A stretch of DNA of 39,310 bases from an uncultured Clostridium sp. (GTDB lineage: Bacteria; Bacillota; Clostridia; Lachnospirales; Lachnospiraceae): positions 1 to 39,310 of the forward strand of contig UQTA01000026.1 in NCBI GenBank assembly GCA_900543885.1, written 5' to 3'. The position numbers and the translations under genes were made by a program. Numbering within the stretch: position 1 is the first letter of the stretch; every line of letters begins with the position of its first letter. The notes beneath the pieces are model-generated. The model ran no database searches. It was not told where the DNA came from and saw only the letters and a program-made list of their open reading frames with translations. Shown here one piece after another: positions 25,391-34,416 of the stretch.

Positions 25391-25421
25391 CAGAGCTGTA
25401 TAAAAGCAGCTCTGTTTTTTT
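25391..25421 (+). terminator. Terminator of the thioredoxin gene
   Basis: The 8-bp stem CAGAGCTG/CAGCTCTG with an 8-nt loop is followed by a T-run. The next 210 nt up to the diguanylate cyclase hold only a weak GGTAT/ATACC hairpin (25510-25532); I see no riboswitch or gene there. Confidence 0.9.
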
Positions 25422-25633
25422 CTGCATAAAACCACTGTCACTCTTCTTTTCACAATCGAAAAAAATCCCAGAATATGATATACTTATATTCAAGATATTG
25501 GAGTCAAAAGGTATTTTGAACCCTCTGATACCAAATTGCTACGTGCTTTGCACTCCCGCAATTCTAAAAACATGAGTAGGAAACCTGAAAACCAACAAGA
25601 AAAGTACCAACGCAAAAGGAGGTTCCCATATTT

Positions 25634-27538
25634 ATGAATAAAACACCCAAACTGTTTATACTTGCCGGAACCGTTTTGGCATCCATTTTTCTTTTCGTGA
25701 GTATTGTTTTCAACAATTTTGTCCAAAAAAGTATCTATGAGGAAAATTCCCGGCATCTGCTGTCTACTTATGAGCAGGTAGACAAAACCTTTACTATGTT
25801 TGTCCAGCACAACTGGAATGCACTTTCTGACTGGAGCAATAATTTACAATACCTGGATGATACCGAAAATATGAAAACTCTCTGGTATGAATTTGCCAGA
25901 CGCAAGGATGCCTGGCAATATCAGGATTTTTACATGTTTAATGAGAACTGTGATTTTATAACTGCTGCAGGACGGGACGGAAATGCCCCAAATATACAGG
26001 GAATCTTTCTGGATATGTATGCAACCAACCAGCCTGTTATTTCCAGCTATATTGCAAGTGATTCCAACCGCCGGATCGTATTTGCCCTCCCCATGGATAC
26101 TCCCTATACCATAAATGGCGTAACCTATTCCGGACTTGCCGTCAGCTATAATAATGATGTGGTGGAAAAGCTGATCGCAGGTAATATTTATCAGGGACAA
26201 AGTGACTGCTACATCCTTACATCTGATGGCAATGTCCTCCTTTCCCTTGAACCCAAAACAGAATTTCTCCAGCATATATCTAATCTCTTTGATTTTTTAA
26301 ATAACTATACAGATATGACAGAAACTGAGATAACTGACCTGAAAAAGAATATTAAGAATGTTTCTACCGGAAGTCTCCAGTGCCGTTACAACAAAAAAAC
26401 TTATTATCTGGTATACGAGCCCACCGGGATCAATGACTGGACCATAGTGGGCATTATCCATAATGATGTTGTGGATGCCAGTATGCGCCGTATACAGTTC
26501 ATTACCATTGTCCTGATCCTGATTCTGAACGGATGTATTGCCCTGCTTCTTATAGGTACTGTTTTTGCCCTGATGGATTCCAGGCTGCGCATGAAAGAAC
26601 ATGAGCAAATGATCCTGCTAAAGCGCAAAGAGCTTACGGAACAGATGTTTTCAGGACTTGGAAGGATCGTTGACCGTTTTGCTGTAGTAGATTTAAAAAA
26701 CAACCGCTATGAATATCACGAAAACCTGCTGAAGCATCCCATATATCCAGAAACCGGATCCTATGATGATCTGGTTGAAAATATTTCCCGTCAGTATCTG
26801 GTGATGACTGATACGGAAAATAAAAAGATGAACCATCTCCTTACACCAGATTATCTGCGCTGTGTCCTGAAAAAAGAGGATGATATCTTTAAAATTGAAT
26901 ACTACAACCGTTCCATTGATACATACCTGGTCATGCACGTTGTCCCTGTTGAATGGGGCTCTGAACATGAACTGGAAAAAGTTATGCTTATCGCCCAGGA
27001 TATCGGTCAGAAGCATGAGTTAGAAAACCTTGCCAACACCGACGGCCTTACTGGTTTATATAATGAGCGTTATTTTAACTCCATACTGCATAAAAAGGAA
27101 CTTCAAAAGCTCCCTTTCATACTTTTCTATCTGGATCTGGACCATTTTAAACCTGTTAATGACACCTATGGTCATGACATGGGGGATAAGCTTTTAAAAG
27201 AAGCTGCCAGCCGGCTTCAGTCCTGTATCCGCAGCAATGATTATGCCTTCCGCATCGGCGGTGATGAATTCAGCCTGGTAGTGTGTACTGAATTTGATGA
27301 AAGTCTCTGCCGCAGGATCAAGGAACAGATACAAAACCGGCTCTGCGCTCCTTTTGATATTGACGGAAAAACTCTGTATGTTGGTTCCAGCTGCGGATAC
27401 GCCGCCTATCCCAATGATGCATCTACTGCTAATGAGATCCGTATCCTTGCAGACCAGCGTATGTATGCGGAAAAGGAAAAACATCACATGTTCAGCAGCT
27501 TAAGCAGCTCATCCACTGGAAGTGGTCTGGAAAAATAA
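25634..27538 (+). CDS. Membrane-bound diguanylate cyclase (Cache-type sensor + GGDEF)
   Basis: 634 aa. Two membrane helices (about 7-29 and 286-312) enclose an extracytoplasmic sensing domain of about 255 aa, probably dCache-like. A cytoplasmic linker with a PAS-like length leads to a GGDEF domain from about residue 465. The active site is intact (GGDEF at 542-546), and the RxxD inhibitory site is present (RSND at 533-536, five residues before GGDEF). It should make cyclic di-GMP under product inhibition. GGAGG lies 11 nt before the ATG, rather far. Its 3' end overlaps the convergent phosphodiesterase gene by 55 nt. Confidence 0.93.
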   Translation: MNKTPKLFILAGTVLASIFLFVSIVFNNFVQKSIYEENSRHLLSTYEQVDKTFTMFVQHNWNALSDWSNNLQYLDDTENMKTLWYEFARRKDAWQYQDFYMFNENCDFITAAGRDGNAPNIQGIFLDMYATNQPVISSYIASDSNRRIVFALPMDTPYTINGVTYSGLAVSYNNDVVEKLIAGNIYQGQSDCYILTSDGNVLLSLEPKTEFLQHISNLFDFLNNYTDMTETEITDLKKNIKNVSTGSLQCRYNKKTYYLVYEPTGINDWTIVGIIHNDVVDASMRRIQFITIVLILILNGCIALLLIGTVFALMDSRLRMKEHEQMILLKRKELTEQMFSGLGRIVDRFAVVDLKNNRYEYHENLLKHPIYPETGSYDDLVENISRQYLVMTDTENKKMNHLLTPDYLRCVLKKEDDIFKIEYYNRSIDTYLVMHVVPVEWGSEHELEKVMLIAQDIGQKHELENLANTDGLTGLYNERYFNSILHKKELQKLPFILFYLDLDHFKPVNDTYGHDMGDKLLKEAASRLQSCIRSNDYAFRIGGDEFSLVVCTEFDESLCRRIKEQIQNRLCAPFDIDGKTLYVGSSCGYAAYPNDASTANEIRILADQRMYAEKEKHHMFSSLSSSSTGSGLEK

Positions 27539-29394
27539 TATCCCTGGATCATATCTACACCCCAGCTGCTTAACAGACTCATTTCCTCTTCTGTCTCTAC
27601 TCCTTCTGAAACTATGCTGTAACCCATCCGATGGAAGGTTTCAACAATACTCTGATAGAACATGGCACGTTTTTTATCATTACATATATCAAAAAGAAGG
27701 GTTCTGTCTATCTTAATGGCAGAAAATGGCAGTCTCATGACTGTATTCAGGTTTGCATATCCAGAACCAAAATCGTCCAGACACAGTCTGACCCCGGCAG
27801 CCATAAACCCATCTATTACCATTTCTAATCCTGCGTTGTATTCTGTAGCAACCGTTTCTGTGATCTCAAACTGTATCCAGTCATGGTGGATATCCATATC
27901 ATCCATCATACGGATAAAATGGCTGCTGCAGTCACTGCGCATCAGATCCAGGGAAGACAAATTTACTTTTATATTAAAGAGCTTCTTCATCAGATCCCGG
28001 TGTTCATTTATAAACATGCAGACGCGTTTAAATTGCAGATCTGTGATCTGTTCGATCATATGATTTTTTTCTGCGATCTGTATAAAAACATCCGGTGCGA
28101 TCCAGCCTAACTCTGGATGATGCAGACGGCTTAATGCTTCCAGTGTAACAAAATCATTTTTCGCTGTAGAATAAACCGGCTGATAATATACTTCAAAAAG
28201 ATCCTGGGCAATAGCCGTGTGCAGATACTGCTCTACTTTTTTATTATATAAAAAGCCATCCATAGTCTGCTGATCATCCTGTATCACCTCTATCATGCCA
28301 TTTTGCATAGATAATGATTCCAGATACTCTGCATATTCCAGCATCAGCCCACTGGTACCAAGCTTTTGCCCATAGACGATCCCACTGAGGATCACAGGCA
28401 TTGCAGGTTTACTGCTGTCTGCATCCAACTGCATATCTGTTTCAAACCTCTTCTTTATCTGGGTAATATAATACTCATACTCCTGCAATGACATAGCCAG
28501 AACTAAAAAACGTTTTCCCGTAATACGGAAAACCCGGCTTCCACACAGTTCTTCCAGCTTTTTTGCTGTAAGCTGCAGAATATAATCACCGCCTTCAACT
28601 CCGGCAACTTTATTGATATGCTTTAGCTGGTAAAGGTATATTGTAATGATATGGAAGGATTTTCCTGCTGCGATCAGTTCATCGCTCCTTCTGGTAAGGT
28701 AAAGGTGATTATATACTCCTGTAAGGCTGTCCCGATTCGCATTTGGATTATTGATAGTAAGAAACAGAGCCAGTATTCCAAGACTCATGCCAAAACCTGT
28801 CATCAGCAGCGGGTAATACAAAAGCTGGACCATTACCCCGCATCCGCACAGGATCAGGATATCCAGGATTACTTTTGTTTTCCGAGAACCAAATTCTTTT
28901 CTCCAGGAAATAACAAGGATCAAAATCACTGCCAGATGAAAAAGAGCACTGTAATACATCAGTCTGTACCATGGTCCTTCCACATATCCGGCTGATACAT
29001 CAAAATAAAACAGTTTTTCAGTAAAGGGATTGGTAAGCACAATACTGACCAGTAAAATAGTTGCAAGACCCGCCAGCAGCATCTTCTTCACCGAAATAAG
29101 CTTATTATCGTGCAATGTCATAATATAACAAAGAAGCGTATATGGAAGCAATGCCTGAAACAGATAAAAAATAGTTGTAGTCACTACCGCCGCCAGACCA
29201 AAATCCCCATCTCCTGAAGTTATATAATAATTGCTTACTAATTCAGCGATCACATCCAGGATCCCAATAACTGCAAAAAAAAGAAATACCCTGCTATTTA
29301 AATCCTCTGCCCTTTTCTGATCCAGGAAATTTCTCAAAACCAACAGCAATATAACCACTGCTGCGATCAGAAAATCTGCATTATACATCATCAT
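27484..29394 (-). CDS. Membrane-bound cyclic di-GMP phosphodiesterase (degenerate GGDEF + EAL)
   Basis: 636 aa from the first of three consecutive ATG codons, 6 nt after AAGGGGG. An N-terminal block of about six to seven membrane helices (1-215) is followed by a GGDEF-like domain whose motif has decayed to TGKRF, then an EAL domain. The EAL catalytic set looks complete: LEALSR (EAL at 419-421), VNLSS, FEITET, LDDFGSGY, IKID, EGVET and QGYYFSRPL. It should hydrolyse cyclic di-GMP. It overlaps the upstream gene by 14 nt and converges on the diguanylate cyclase. Confidence 0.92.
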   Translation of the reverse strand: MMMYNADFLIAAVVILLLVLRNFLDQKRAEDLNSRVFLFFAVIGILDVIAELVSNYYITSGDGDFGLAAVVTTTIFYLFQALLPYTLLCYIMTLHDNKLISVKKMLLAGLATILLVSIVLTNPFTEKLFYFDVSAGYVEGPWYRLMYYSALFHLAVILILVISWRKEFGSRKTKVILDILILCGCGVMVQLLYYPLLMTGFGMSLGILALFLTINNPNANRDSLTGVYNHLYLTRRSDELIAAGKSFHIITIYLYQLKHINKVAGVEGGDYILQLTAKKLEELCGSRVFRITGKRFLVLAMSLQEYEYYITQIKKRFETDMQLDADSSKPAMPVILSGIVYGQKLGTSGLMLEYAEYLESLSMQNGMIEVIQDDQQTMDGFLYNKKVEQYLHTAIAQDLFEVYYQPVYSTAKNDFVTLEALSRLHHPELGWIAPDVFIQIAEKNHMIEQITDLQFKRVCMFINEHRDLMKKLFNIKVNLSSLDLMRSDCSSHFIRMMDDMDIHHDWIQFEITETVATEYNAGLEMVIDGFMAAGVRLCLDDFGSGYANLNTVMRLPFSAIKIDRTLLFDICNDKKRAMFYQSIVETFHRMGYSIVSEGVETEEEMSLLSSWGVDMIQGYYFSRPLPVDELLKLLNM

Positions 29395-31057
29395 AAATAG
29401 CCCCCTTTGTTCTTTGCAGCATGTGATCTGCCTGACGTTTCCAGTCACTTACTGTATTTCGTGTCCCGTCCTCATTTTTCAGATAACCATATCCGAATTG
29501 TAAAGAAATATAATACCTGTTTTCCATTTCCTTTTTCACTTCATTTTCAAGGAGGCACTCCAGTTCCTGCGGCTGTATCTGGGGATCCATTACGATCACT
29601 GCAAACTCCGTACCGCCAATACGGAAACTTTCTATCTTATGCCTCTGGTCACTATCTGCTGCCTTTTGGATACACCGGGCTGTCTGGATCACTGATTCAT
29701 CTCCTGTCTTCAGTCCGTAGACATCGTTGATCTGTTTCAGTCCTGTTATCTCTATAAATAAAAGCAGTGCATTCTCAAGCCGGAGCTTTCCTTCCTGGAT
29801 CTCTTTTATGTATTTTTCAAATGCCTTCCTGTTTTTTAATCCAGTCATTCTGTCTTCCATTGACATTTTTTCATAGACCAGCTGCTCCATCCTGAACTGA
29901 CTATCTCTGGATGTTTTTTGCAGCAAATGCCAAAATAGGATCGATGTATATAAAAAGATTCCTGCCTGAAAGACCATATCATACCAGTAGATCGAATATA
30001 CCCAGTATAAAATAAGGGCTGTCACACCGCTGACTCCCAATGTAGCAAATGCCCTCAGACAAAACAGAATTTCTTCCGCTTCACTTCTTTTGTATTCCTT
30101 CCACAGAAGACAGATCATGGATATAACCCCGGAAAACAGCATAATGTGTGTTAAAAACAGCATATGCACAAATGGAATATGAAACAGGATATTTAGTATT
30201 CCCTGTAAAATGGCATTTCCATAGAGAAGGTAGATCCACACCTGCGGGACCCACCGTACTTCCTCACTTATTGTATTCTGCACAAACCAGAGCATTGGAA
30301 CTGACATAAGAATAAATGCATAAAAAGAAAGAACCATCCCAACAGCACCATGATTTCCGTACATCTGATAAAAACCTGAGTCCAGATAACACCACAGACC
30401 ACAGATGAACATAAACAATGATGCATCCAGAAAACGCTTTTCAACAATATGATGGGCTTTCATATACCAGAAAACAATAGCAGAAACAATTCCCGTTCCC
30501 CACATTCCAAGGATCATGAGAAATGAAAATACAGATTCCTGGAAATGCTTCTGTGTAACTGCCGGAAAGCTTCCTAAAACAGGTGCCTGTATATAAAGGG
30601 AGGCTCTGTTATTACTTTCATAAACAAGGCAGACCGGCTCTGTTCCTGTGTCTTCTGCCAGCCACACATCTGCCCACATTTTTCCCTTCATCTGGTCATT
30701 CTTCAGAAAACCGTTTTCTTCATACCGGAACAGACACTGTTTTCCCATCCACACTTCCGGCTGATCCTGAAGACCGTTTATTGACAGGACCTTATTTTTA
30801 TCTTCCAGAGTCAGTGTGTTATTATAAAGCATGATCTTTCCATCCTGATCTGCCTTAACCATGGCAGGAAGATCAAGTGCCTCTTCTTTTCCATCTACTA
30901 TCTGATACCAGCCACTGCTGACAGAACGGATATCTGCCATTTCTCCATCTGCCCCTGAATTCCATAACATATGTATCAAAACCATCAGGATAAAAAATAT
31001 ACAGATCAAACCGGCCCATTCTGTTTTTTTCCACACATTGCTTTTTTTCATGATCAC
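29381..31057 (-). CDS. 7TM-type membrane protein with degenerate GGDEF domain (GGTEF)
   Basis: About 558 aa. An N-terminal helix anchors an extracytoplasmic domain (about 40-180), then seven or so helices (about 185-390) and a C-terminal GGDEF domain, a layout like 7TMR-DISM receptors. The signature is GGTEF (about 481-485): the acidic metal-binding third residue is Thr. No RxxD inhibitory site is seen. It is probably not a working cyclase; it may bind GTP or regulate the coupled phosphodiesterase. The start is uncertain: GTG at 31057 has the best spacing to GGTGAGG; ATG at 31051 and GTG at 31069 are alternatives. Confidence 0.85.
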   Translation of the reverse strand: MIMKKSNVWKKTEWAGLICIFFILMVLIHMLWNSGADGEMADIRSVSSGWYQIVDGKEEALDLPAMVKADQDGKIMLYNNTLTLEDKNKVLSINGLQDQPEVWMGKQCLFRYEENGFLKNDQMKGKMWADVWLAEDTGTEPVCLVYESNNRASLYIQAPVLGSFPAVTQKHFQESVFSFLMILGMWGTGIVSAIVFWYMKAHHIVEKRFLDASLFMFICGLWCYLDSGFYQMYGNHGAVGMVLSFYAFILMSVPMLWFVQNTISEEVRWVPQVWIYLLYGNAILQGILNILFHIPFVHMLFLTHIMLFSGVISMICLLWKEYKRSEAEEILFCLRAFATLGVSGVTALILYWVYSIYWYDMVFQAGIFLYTSILFWHLLQKTSRDSQFRMEQLVYEKMSMEDRMTGLKNRKAFEKYIKEIQEGKLRLENALLLFIEITGLKQINDVYGLKTGDESVIQTARCIQKAADSDQRHKIESFRIGGTEFAVIVMDPQIQPQELECLLENEVKKEMENRYYISLQFGYGYLKNEDGTRNTVSDWKRQADHMLQRTKGAIYDDV

Positions 31058-31108
31058 TATTTTCCTCACCTAAACAGACAATTCAGTTTTCCACCCCTTA
31101 CTTAAAAA

Positions 31109-31137
31109 ATTATAACAGAATCTATATTAATTGTCAC
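31109..31137 (-). promoter_or_regulatory. Promoter of the GGTEF-EAL operon
   Basis: GTGACA (31132-31137, reverse), 17-bp spacer, TATAAT (31109-31114, reverse). This is close to consensus, implying strong basal expression. Confidence 0.7.
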
Positions 31138-31173
31138 CATTTGCAGTGCTGGATTTCATTTTTCTATCAACAT

Positions 31174-31222
31174 AAAAAGCAGTAAAACTATGTTGTTCTT
31201 TCCGGTTTCACTGCTTTTTAAT
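31174..31222 (-). terminator. Bidirectional terminator after the GntR gene
   Basis: AAAAAGCAGT (31174-31183) pairs with ACTGCTTTTT (31210-31219), continued by an AAAC/GTTT extension. A/T tails on both sides allow action on either strand. Confidence 0.75.
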
Positions 31223-31239
31223 GCGTTATATGTCTTTAT

Positions 31240-31902
31240 TTACTTTTCGTGCTTTTTGTCCACTTTCTGTATCAGCTTCTCCACGCCCACAAGATAATGA
31301 TCTGCAATAGCCTGTTCCACCTGAGCGGTAGTACCTGTTTTACAGGCACTTAACAGTTTTTCGTGGATGAGATACTGCCTTTTAATAACCTGTTCTCTAT
31401 CCACATCCATATTGTACCCCGTTACAATATTTCCATAGCTCAGATCTTCCCAGGCTTTCTTCAAGCGTTTAAAACTTACCAGATCAAGGATCGCTTCATG
31501 AAACTCATTGTCCAGTTCAAATACCTTGCGGTATTCATCTTTATGAAGCATTTTCATCTGTGATAAAATATGCTCCATTTTTTCAAGATTTTCCTGAGGA
31601 AAAGGACCATTGTGCAGGCGTACTGCCATCATTTCATAATTGGCACGCATGTAATAGATCTCATAAATATCATCCATTCCTACATGTCTTACAGAACAGC
31701 CTACATTTCTGGAATACTCCACCATGCCTTCCTGCTCTAACTGACGCAATGCTTCCCGTACCGGCCCGCGGCTGATGCCGAATTCTGATGCCAGCTCCTG
31801 CTCCACGATCTTGTCTCCCGGCTTCATGTCGCCATTTAAGATCTTCATTCTTATTTCATCTGCCACGTTTTCCCTTAAAGTCCGATAATCAAGCTTTCCC
31901 AT
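31240..31902 (-). CDS. GntR-family regulator (FadR/FCD subfamily)
   Basis: 220 aa. The N-terminal winged helix-turn-helix (about 8-75) shows the GntR signature: GDMKPGDKIVEQELA, then FGISRGPVREALRQLEQEG. The C-terminal all-helical FCD domain (about 85-215) contains metal/ligand-type residues (ELDNEFHEAI and later HYLVG). Members usually repress amino-acid, sugar-acid or carboxylate catabolism genes. Here an inverted repeat lies in its own promoter, suggesting autoregulation. The adjacent amino-acid permease gene, with its own promoter, is a possible target. Confidence 0.9.
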   Translation of the reverse strand: MGKLDYRTLRENVADEIRMKILNGDMKPGDKIVEQELASEFGISRGPVREALRQLEQEGMVEYSRNVGCSVRHVGMDDIYEIYYMRANYEMMAVRLHNGPFPQENLEKMEHILSQMKMLHKDEYRKVFELDNEFHEAILDLVSFKRLKKAWEDLSYGNIVTGYNMDVDREQVIKRQYLIHEKLLSACKTGTTAQVEQAIADHYLVGVEKLIQKVDKKHEK

Positions 31903-31952
31903 ATACTCTGCAAGTTCCTTCAGAATCCCTGACCGCCGCTGCGGCCATTATT

Positions 31953-31971
31953 ACCAACATGTGTTGTTGGT
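31953..31971. promoter_or_regulatory. Operator candidate in the GntR promoter
   Basis: Perfect 7-bp inverted repeat ACCAACA / TGTTGGT with a 5-nt spacer, immediately downstream of the -10. Position and symmetry suit autorepression. Confidence 0.55.
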
Positions 31972-31972
31972 T

Positions 31973-32001
31973 ATTTTACCATAACGCGTTAAACAAGTAA
32001 A
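31973..32001 (-). promoter_or_regulatory. Promoter of the GntR gene
   Basis: TTTACT (31996-32001, reverse), 17-bp spacer, TAAAAT (31973-31978, reverse). The spacer contains a perfect palindrome, TAACGCGTTA. Confidence 0.6.
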
Positions 32002-32080
32002 GTACTGTCTTTTTTATACTCTGCTGTCAAAGGTTACAGTTCTGAAAATTCCAGTCCATATACAATAGCATTTATACCGT

Positions 32081-33511
32081 TTACTTCTTGTTCTTCTGCT
32101 CTCTCTTGGCGATTTCCGGAAGGATCAGGCCCAGAGCCACCAGTACAACAGGAGTGATCACATTTAACGCAAAAGTAAATGGATTCTTGTCATACATACC
32201 AAGGATACAGCTCGCTGCTGTTACCAGGAAACACCAGATTCCGAAGAATTTAGCAACTGCCTGATTCTTTACAAAACGATATTCCGCCGGAATACGGTCA
32301 ATTGCCCCTCTTAATGCAACATAAGCTACGAATACCCACAAGTAACGCATCGGCATACATACAGAATTCAGCTTGGTCAGCTGGCGAAGAACTGCTGCTG
32401 CACCAGGTACAAAGGACTGTACCAGGATAATAGCACCGGAAAGTACAACAACCATTTTAATACCATTGCTGTAAACACCGTATTTATTTTTCTTTCTTAA
32501 TGCAGATGGAATGAACTGCTGGGTATTTTCATTGTCTAAAAGCATACGAAGCGGTGCGTCGATGCTTAATACCAGAACTGAAAACTGGCTGATCACATTG
32601 CACAGTGCATAGATGATCAGGAATGTATCACCGATATGATAATACTGTCCCAGCTTCTGGAAAGCCCAGTAAGAACCATTTGCCACGTAGGTATTGAAGG
32701 TTTCTTCACTGCTGTTGATCACTGCCGGATCAAACATACGGCTCATAGCCAGTGTTCCCAGGATCGCACATACAACTACCATACCTGCTAAAGCGATCAT
32801 TCCTTTTGGGAAGCCCTTACTTGGATTTTCTACCTTGTTTACATAAGGTGATATCTTTTCACATCCGCCTACAGCAAATACCAGGATTGAAATGGATGTA
32901 ACATATCCCAGATTAAACTGCGGGATCATGTTTCTAAATGAAAAGTCTGCATGTGTATACTCAGCTGCCGGATTAATGGCAGGTGCAGCAAACATCATGA
33001 CAATGTATAACAGGGACATAACGAAAGTTGTGGTTCCTGCAACAGTCAGCATTTTCTTTAATGGAGTTAAACCTCTGCTGGCTACATAACATCCAATAAG
33101 GAACACGATCAGTGTTGCCGCCTGGATCATATGGGTTGGCAGAGTATCATAAGTTTCCGCATTGCGGAAGATCGCCCAGCTTAAAGCCTTTAAACCACCG
33201 CTGGATTTGCTGGCAATATAAGTGATGTGACATGCCCAGTAGGTCCAGCCTGCATAATAAGCTAATTTTGGTCCTGTAGTTTCATACAGCCAGCCGCTGA
33301 CACCGCCGCCGGTTGCCTTAAAAGCAGAGCCCAGCTCACCTACCATCAGTGCATATGGAATGAAATACAGGGCAAACATCAGTAACCAGCTGAAAATAAC
33401 CTGAACACCGTTAAAGTAAACGAAGCCATTTAAAATGTTGCCGAATCCCCATACAGTTGAGAACGCCATTAACGCCAGGGCGTTCCATGAGATCTTGTTT
33501 TTGTCAGACAT
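32081..33511 (-). CDS. APC-superfamily amino-acid permease
   Basis: 476 aa from the ATG at 33511 (AGGAG 7 nt upstream); an extension of 23 residues upstream lacks a ribosome site. About twelve hydrophobic helices are visible. The first contains FSTVWGFGNILNG, matching the unwound Gly-rich first helix of this superfamily. The pattern is closest to the YjeM/glutamate-GABA antiporter-like group, but the substrate cannot be named. The C-terminus is Lys-rich and cytoplasmic (KREQKNKK). It is a single-gene unit between the GntR gene and a long hairpin. Confidence 0.88.
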   Translation of the reverse strand: MSDKNKISWNALALMAFSTVWGFGNILNGFVYFNGVQVIFSWLLMFALYFIPYALMVGELGSAFKATGGGVSGWLYETTGPKLAYYAGWTYWACHITYIASKSSGGLKALSWAIFRNAETYDTLPTHMIQAATLIVFLIGCYVASRGLTPLKKMLTVAGTTTFVMSLLYIVMMFAAPAINPAAEYTHADFSFRNMIPQFNLGYVTSISILVFAVGGCEKISPYVNKVENPSKGFPKGMIALAGMVVVCAILGTLAMSRMFDPAVINSSEETFNTYVANGSYWAFQKLGQYYHIGDTFLIIYALCNVISQFSVLVLSIDAPLRMLLDNENTQQFIPSALRKKNKYGVYSNGIKMVVVLSGAIILVQSFVPGAAAVLRQLTKLNSVCMPMRYLWVFVAYVALRGAIDRIPAEYRFVKNQAVAKFFGIWCFLVTAASCILGMYDKNPFTFALNVITPVVLVALGLILPEIAKREQKNKK

Positions 33512-33597
33512 ACCTCTTCTCCTTTTCTTATGGTATCTTATAATTCTCCTGTTCCCCTGTATGTCCATGCTGCTGCACAAGAGAAACCTGTGCTAAT

Positions 33598-33626
33598 AGT
33601 TTACCTGGAATTTTGCCGATTGTAAA
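33598..33626 (-). promoter_or_regulatory. Promoter of the amino-acid permease gene
   Basis: TTTACA (33621-33626, reverse), 17-bp spacer, TAAACT (33598-33603, reverse). The leader would be about 80 nt long. Confidence 0.5.
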
Positions 33627-33666
33627 TAGTTAATTGTAGATTGTTGACAATTTCAGTTACAGTTCA

Positions 33667-33745
33667 GCCTTGCGAAGCTTTAGGGTCAAAAGTACGCTGA
33701 AAACTTGTTTTCATAAGTGCTTTTGACCCTAAAGCTTCATAAGGC
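33667..33745. repeat. Long inverted repeat (29-nt arms)
   Basis: Arms 33667-33695 and 33717-33745 match at 26 of 29 positions, including 19 consecutive bases, and enclose a smaller TGAAAAC/GTTTTCA hairpin. No gene is inside. It could be a miniature mobile element, a REP-like unit or a strong transcript end. Confidence 0.8.
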
Positions 33746-33779
33746 AAACGCCCAAAGCTTCTTGTCCGCTGCCACAATT

Positions 33780-33920
33780 CTATTTAGGCATCCTCTGTTT
33801 TATCAGTTCTGCAAAATACTCTGCTCCTGTCAGCAAAATATCATCATTATAATTGAAATGGGAATTATGAAGAGGGATTGCTTCTGCTCCATCCCGACGG
33901 TTCATGCGTTGCATGACCGG
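33780..33920 (-). pseudogene. C-terminal remnant of an M20 family peptidase/amidohydrolase
   Basis: Reading leftward, a short frame ends at a stop codon at 33780-33782. It gives EAIPLHNSHFNYNDDIL followed by LTGAEYFAELIKQ, the characteristic C-terminus of M20D aminoacylase-type proteins. No start, no upstream domains and no ribosome site are present. The rest of the gene is missing, so this is a fossil of a deleted gene next to the long inverted repeat. Confidence 0.7.
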
Positions 33921-33990
33921 CAACGGAATTTAAAATACTGCATGATCGGAATGGAGACAGCGAATTTTCTATTTTTCACAGCAGTTTCTG

Positions 33991-34416
33991 TTATTGATTT
34001 TTTAATAATTCTTCCATGGTATGCCATCCTAATACTGCACATTTTACTCTGGCCGGCATATGGGAAATATCCTGAAGTGCCCCTGCCTCTTCCAGGGCAT
34101 CCATATCTTCATCAGTCGCATTTCCTTTGATCATCCTTAAAAAGCTTTCTGCCAGCTTTATGGCTTCTTCCTTCTTTTTCCCTATGATCAGATCCAGCAT
34201 GATATCAGCAGAAGCCTGGGAAATGGCACAGCCATCCCCTACAAAGCCGCCGTCTTTTATGATCCCGTCTTCTACCTTCAGTTTCAGCCATATATGGTCT
34301 CCGCAGCTGGGATTTAATCCTTCCAATACCAGATTCGCATCTGGAATGTCTTCTTTATGGACCGGATGCAGGTTGTGATCCGTTAATATTTCATTATAAA
34401 AGCTTCTACTCTCCAT
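33991..34416 (-). CDS. sufU: SufU-type iron-sulfur assembly / sulfur-relay protein
   Basis: 141 aa, NifU N-terminal-like fold. The conserved ligands are visible: PSCGD (Cys38, Asp40), GDGCAISQAS and ARVKCAVLGWHT, the zinc-binding cysteines and aspartate of Gram-positive SufU. It also has the SufU-specific insertion between the last two cysteine motifs. SufU accepts sulfur from SufS and passes it to the SufBCD scaffold. The start overlaps the end of sufS by 11 nt, so the two are translationally coupled. It is the last gene of the operon. Confidence 0.95.
   Translation of the reverse strand: MESRSFYNEILTDHNLHPVHKEDIPDANLVLEGLNPSCGDHIWLKLKVEDGIIKDGGFVGDGCAISQASADIMLDLIIGKKKEEAIKLAESFLRMIKGNATDEDMDALEEAGALQDISHMPARVKCAVLGWHTMEELLKNQ

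Noticed and set aside
25422..25633. Cyclic-di-GMP riboswitch before the diguanylate cyclase
   Set aside because: The conserved GEMM-type core is not visible and there is only a weak short hairpin.
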